The position numbers and the translations under genes were made by a program. Below are positions 62,790 to 64,000 of a stretch of DNA of 64,000 bases, in pieces. Location: NCBI GenBank assembly GCA_018398575.1, contig JAGTXZ010000020.1, forward strand, positions 1,860,001 through 1,924,000, written 5' to 3'. The DNA is from Ampelomyces quisqualis. Taxonomy: Eukaryota > Ascomycota > Dothideomycetes > Pleosporales > Phaeosphaeriaceae. The notes under the pieces were generated by a model, which saw only the letters and a list, made by a program, of their open reading frames with translations, did no database searches and was not told the DNA's origin. Position 1 is the first letter of the stretch. Each line of letters begins with the position of its first letter.

Positions 62790-64000
62790 CTAGCATAAGA
62801 ACACATATAACAAGATTAAACAGGTATACCTGTAGGCTAACTACTTAAAGACAATGCGCAGCCTAATAACAGATAAATAGCTTAAGTATACTATATACCT
62901 CTAACTAACTAATAGTAGTATACTAAGGGAATTCTATAAGGCAATAGCTAGCGCTGTATAGAAGAAGATAATCTTAGAAATTTAAGACTATAGTAACAAA
63001 GTTAAAGCTAAACACATAGAAAGATAGCTAACGCCTGTAAACTTAGAACTAGAACGCACGTAGTTAGCATTAGTAGTCTTAAGTTCTTCTGCTGCTTTAG
63101 TAACCTAGCTAATAGGCCTTACTACAATAATAACTAAACTGTTACTTAACAACGTTAATGTCTATATTATAGATAGCGTACATTGTTAAACTGCCTAGAC
63201 CTTCCTGCTTTTAAGGCTAATAATAGCTGCACGTTAATAGTAGCTTAAAGACAGTAACTTTAAGATAAAGCTATAATATCTTAAATATAGTACACTTGTT
63301 AAACACCTGTTACAGCTAAAATTTATAGACTAGTATATAGTTAGGACTTTAAAGATATTTAACACGTTAGCGCTGCGCCTGATTACTAACAATAATAATC
63401 TAGCTGTAACTATTAACTTATACGTTAAGATAAGAAGCCTTAAGGGCGTTGCAATTAAATGCTAGACTCTAGTACAAGATAAAGTTAAGCCTAGTAGTAA
63501 TACAACCTAGAATAGTATACAAATAATAATAGCTAACTACATAATATAGTACACTTTACTTTAGGTAGTAACAGCAACATTATAAACCTAGTAGGTACTA
63601 CTAGAGACAAAAGGCAAAGGCGCTTCTGCTTAGAGCTTAACAACAATACTAAAGACAATAACTATAAATAACAAAAGATAATAAAAGCGCTAGCAGACCT
63701 AGCCTACAAACTATTAATAGGACCTAAAGCAAATGGTAGCAAATGCTTTGATAGATAGAGTAGGGGTAAGAAGAAAAAGGATAATAGCCTAGACATACGC
63801 ATTAAGACTCTAACTACTAAAATTAAGCGCCTAGAGGAGCAGAACAACAGCACTACAAAGAAAGTAGAGAGAAGTAGAGACAAAGATACTGCGCAAACAT
63901 AAAATAACGTAACATCTACGCTAATTACTATACTTAGATAGAAATGTAAGAGTGCTATAGGGAAATAATAAAGGTTGCTAAAAGAAGATACCTACTCTAG
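62790..64000 (+). pseudogene. Very long unrecognised gene, outer copy, cut by the window end
   Basis: This is homologous to 50,141-51,351 at offset 12,649, covering the first frame and the coiled beginning of the second. The rest lies beyond the window. Confidence 0.55.

Larger units (their letters stand above)
29435..64000. mobile_element. Outer copy of the same giant element, interrupted by the inner copy and cut by the window end
   Basis: The left part, 29,435-35,545, aligns with 35,546-41,647 (offset 6,111 falling to 6,102). The right part, from 54,442, aligns with 41,646 onward (offset 12,796, dropping to 12,649 after one 147-bp repeat is missing). The left terminus TGTTAGAAAAA at 29,435 corresponds to CGTTAGGAAAA of the inner copy. 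The bases before it are CT, so the TA seen at the inner insertion is probably not a strict target requirement. By extrapolation the right end lies about 3.1 kb beyond the window. Differences from the inner copy are mainly C/T and G/A transitions in both directions, so the two copies were mutated independently after the insertion. Confidence 0.82.

Noticed and set aside
1..64000. An alternative genetic code with TAA/TAG read as Gln (ciliate type), which would open the long frames
   Set aside because: Several TAGs stand at conserved Trp positions (PK*HAL in the Plavaka-like gene, MY*K in pogo, KKH*IVVP in JmjC), CAA/CAG Gln codons coexist, and the copies differ by CpA/TpG transitions. RIP explains all of this.
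1..64000. tRNA, rRNA or CRISPR features
   Set aside because: No cloverleaf boxes, rRNA cores or regularly spaced identical repeats with unique spacers were seen; the tandem arrays have no spacers.

Overview
The window reads as heterochromatic DNA of a filamentous ascomycete (Pezizomycotina) heavily hit by repeat-induced point mutation (RIP). No intact protein gene is visible. Many long reading frames can still be followed for 200 to 1,000 codons, and their internal stops are almost all TAG or TAA, very rarely TGA. Where a family alignment is known to me, these stops fall on conserved Trp (TGG to TAG) as well as Gln positions. The trinucleotides TCA, CCA, TGA and TGG are scarce, while GCA, ACA, TGC and TGT persist. 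Where two copies exist they differ mostly by C/T and G/A transitions at CpA/TpG. All feature limits below were read by eye and most are approximate.

Region 1 (1-29,434) is a mosaic of decayed, mostly unrecognised genes on both strands. The recognisable ones are a BCS1-like AAA ATPase (9,215-9,849, +) and an unusual single frame of about 1,027 codons (22,267-25,347, +). That frame joins a JmjC domain, a small PHD-like Cys knuckle and a SET domain, so it is a putative histone demethylase/methyltransferase fusion. Next to them lie coiled-coil and Cys-rich protein relics. This part is less completely mutated than region 2.

Region 2 (29,435-64,000) is one giant DNA transposon family inserted into itself. 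An inner element of about 18.9 kb (35,546-54,441) has short terminal inverted repeats (GTTAGGAAAA...TTTTCCTAAC). It sits inside an older copy of the same element (29,435-35,545 plus 54,442 to beyond the window end) and is flanked by a 2-bp TA duplication. The insertion splits the Plavaka-like transposase reading frame of the outer copy, while the same frame runs uninterrupted through the inner copy.

From left to right each element carries: subterminal 9-bp repeats; an unrecognised minus-strand gene; a Plavaka-like (CACTA superfamily) transposase on the minus strand; four blocks of tandem repeats, including 147-bp repeats that encode a 49-residue LRR-like unit; a pogo-family DDE transposase on the plus strand; and a very long unrecognised plus-strand gene running to the right end. 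A plausible reading is that the Plavaka transposase mobilised the whole unit and the other genes are accessory or nested cargo. RIP then inactivated both copies.
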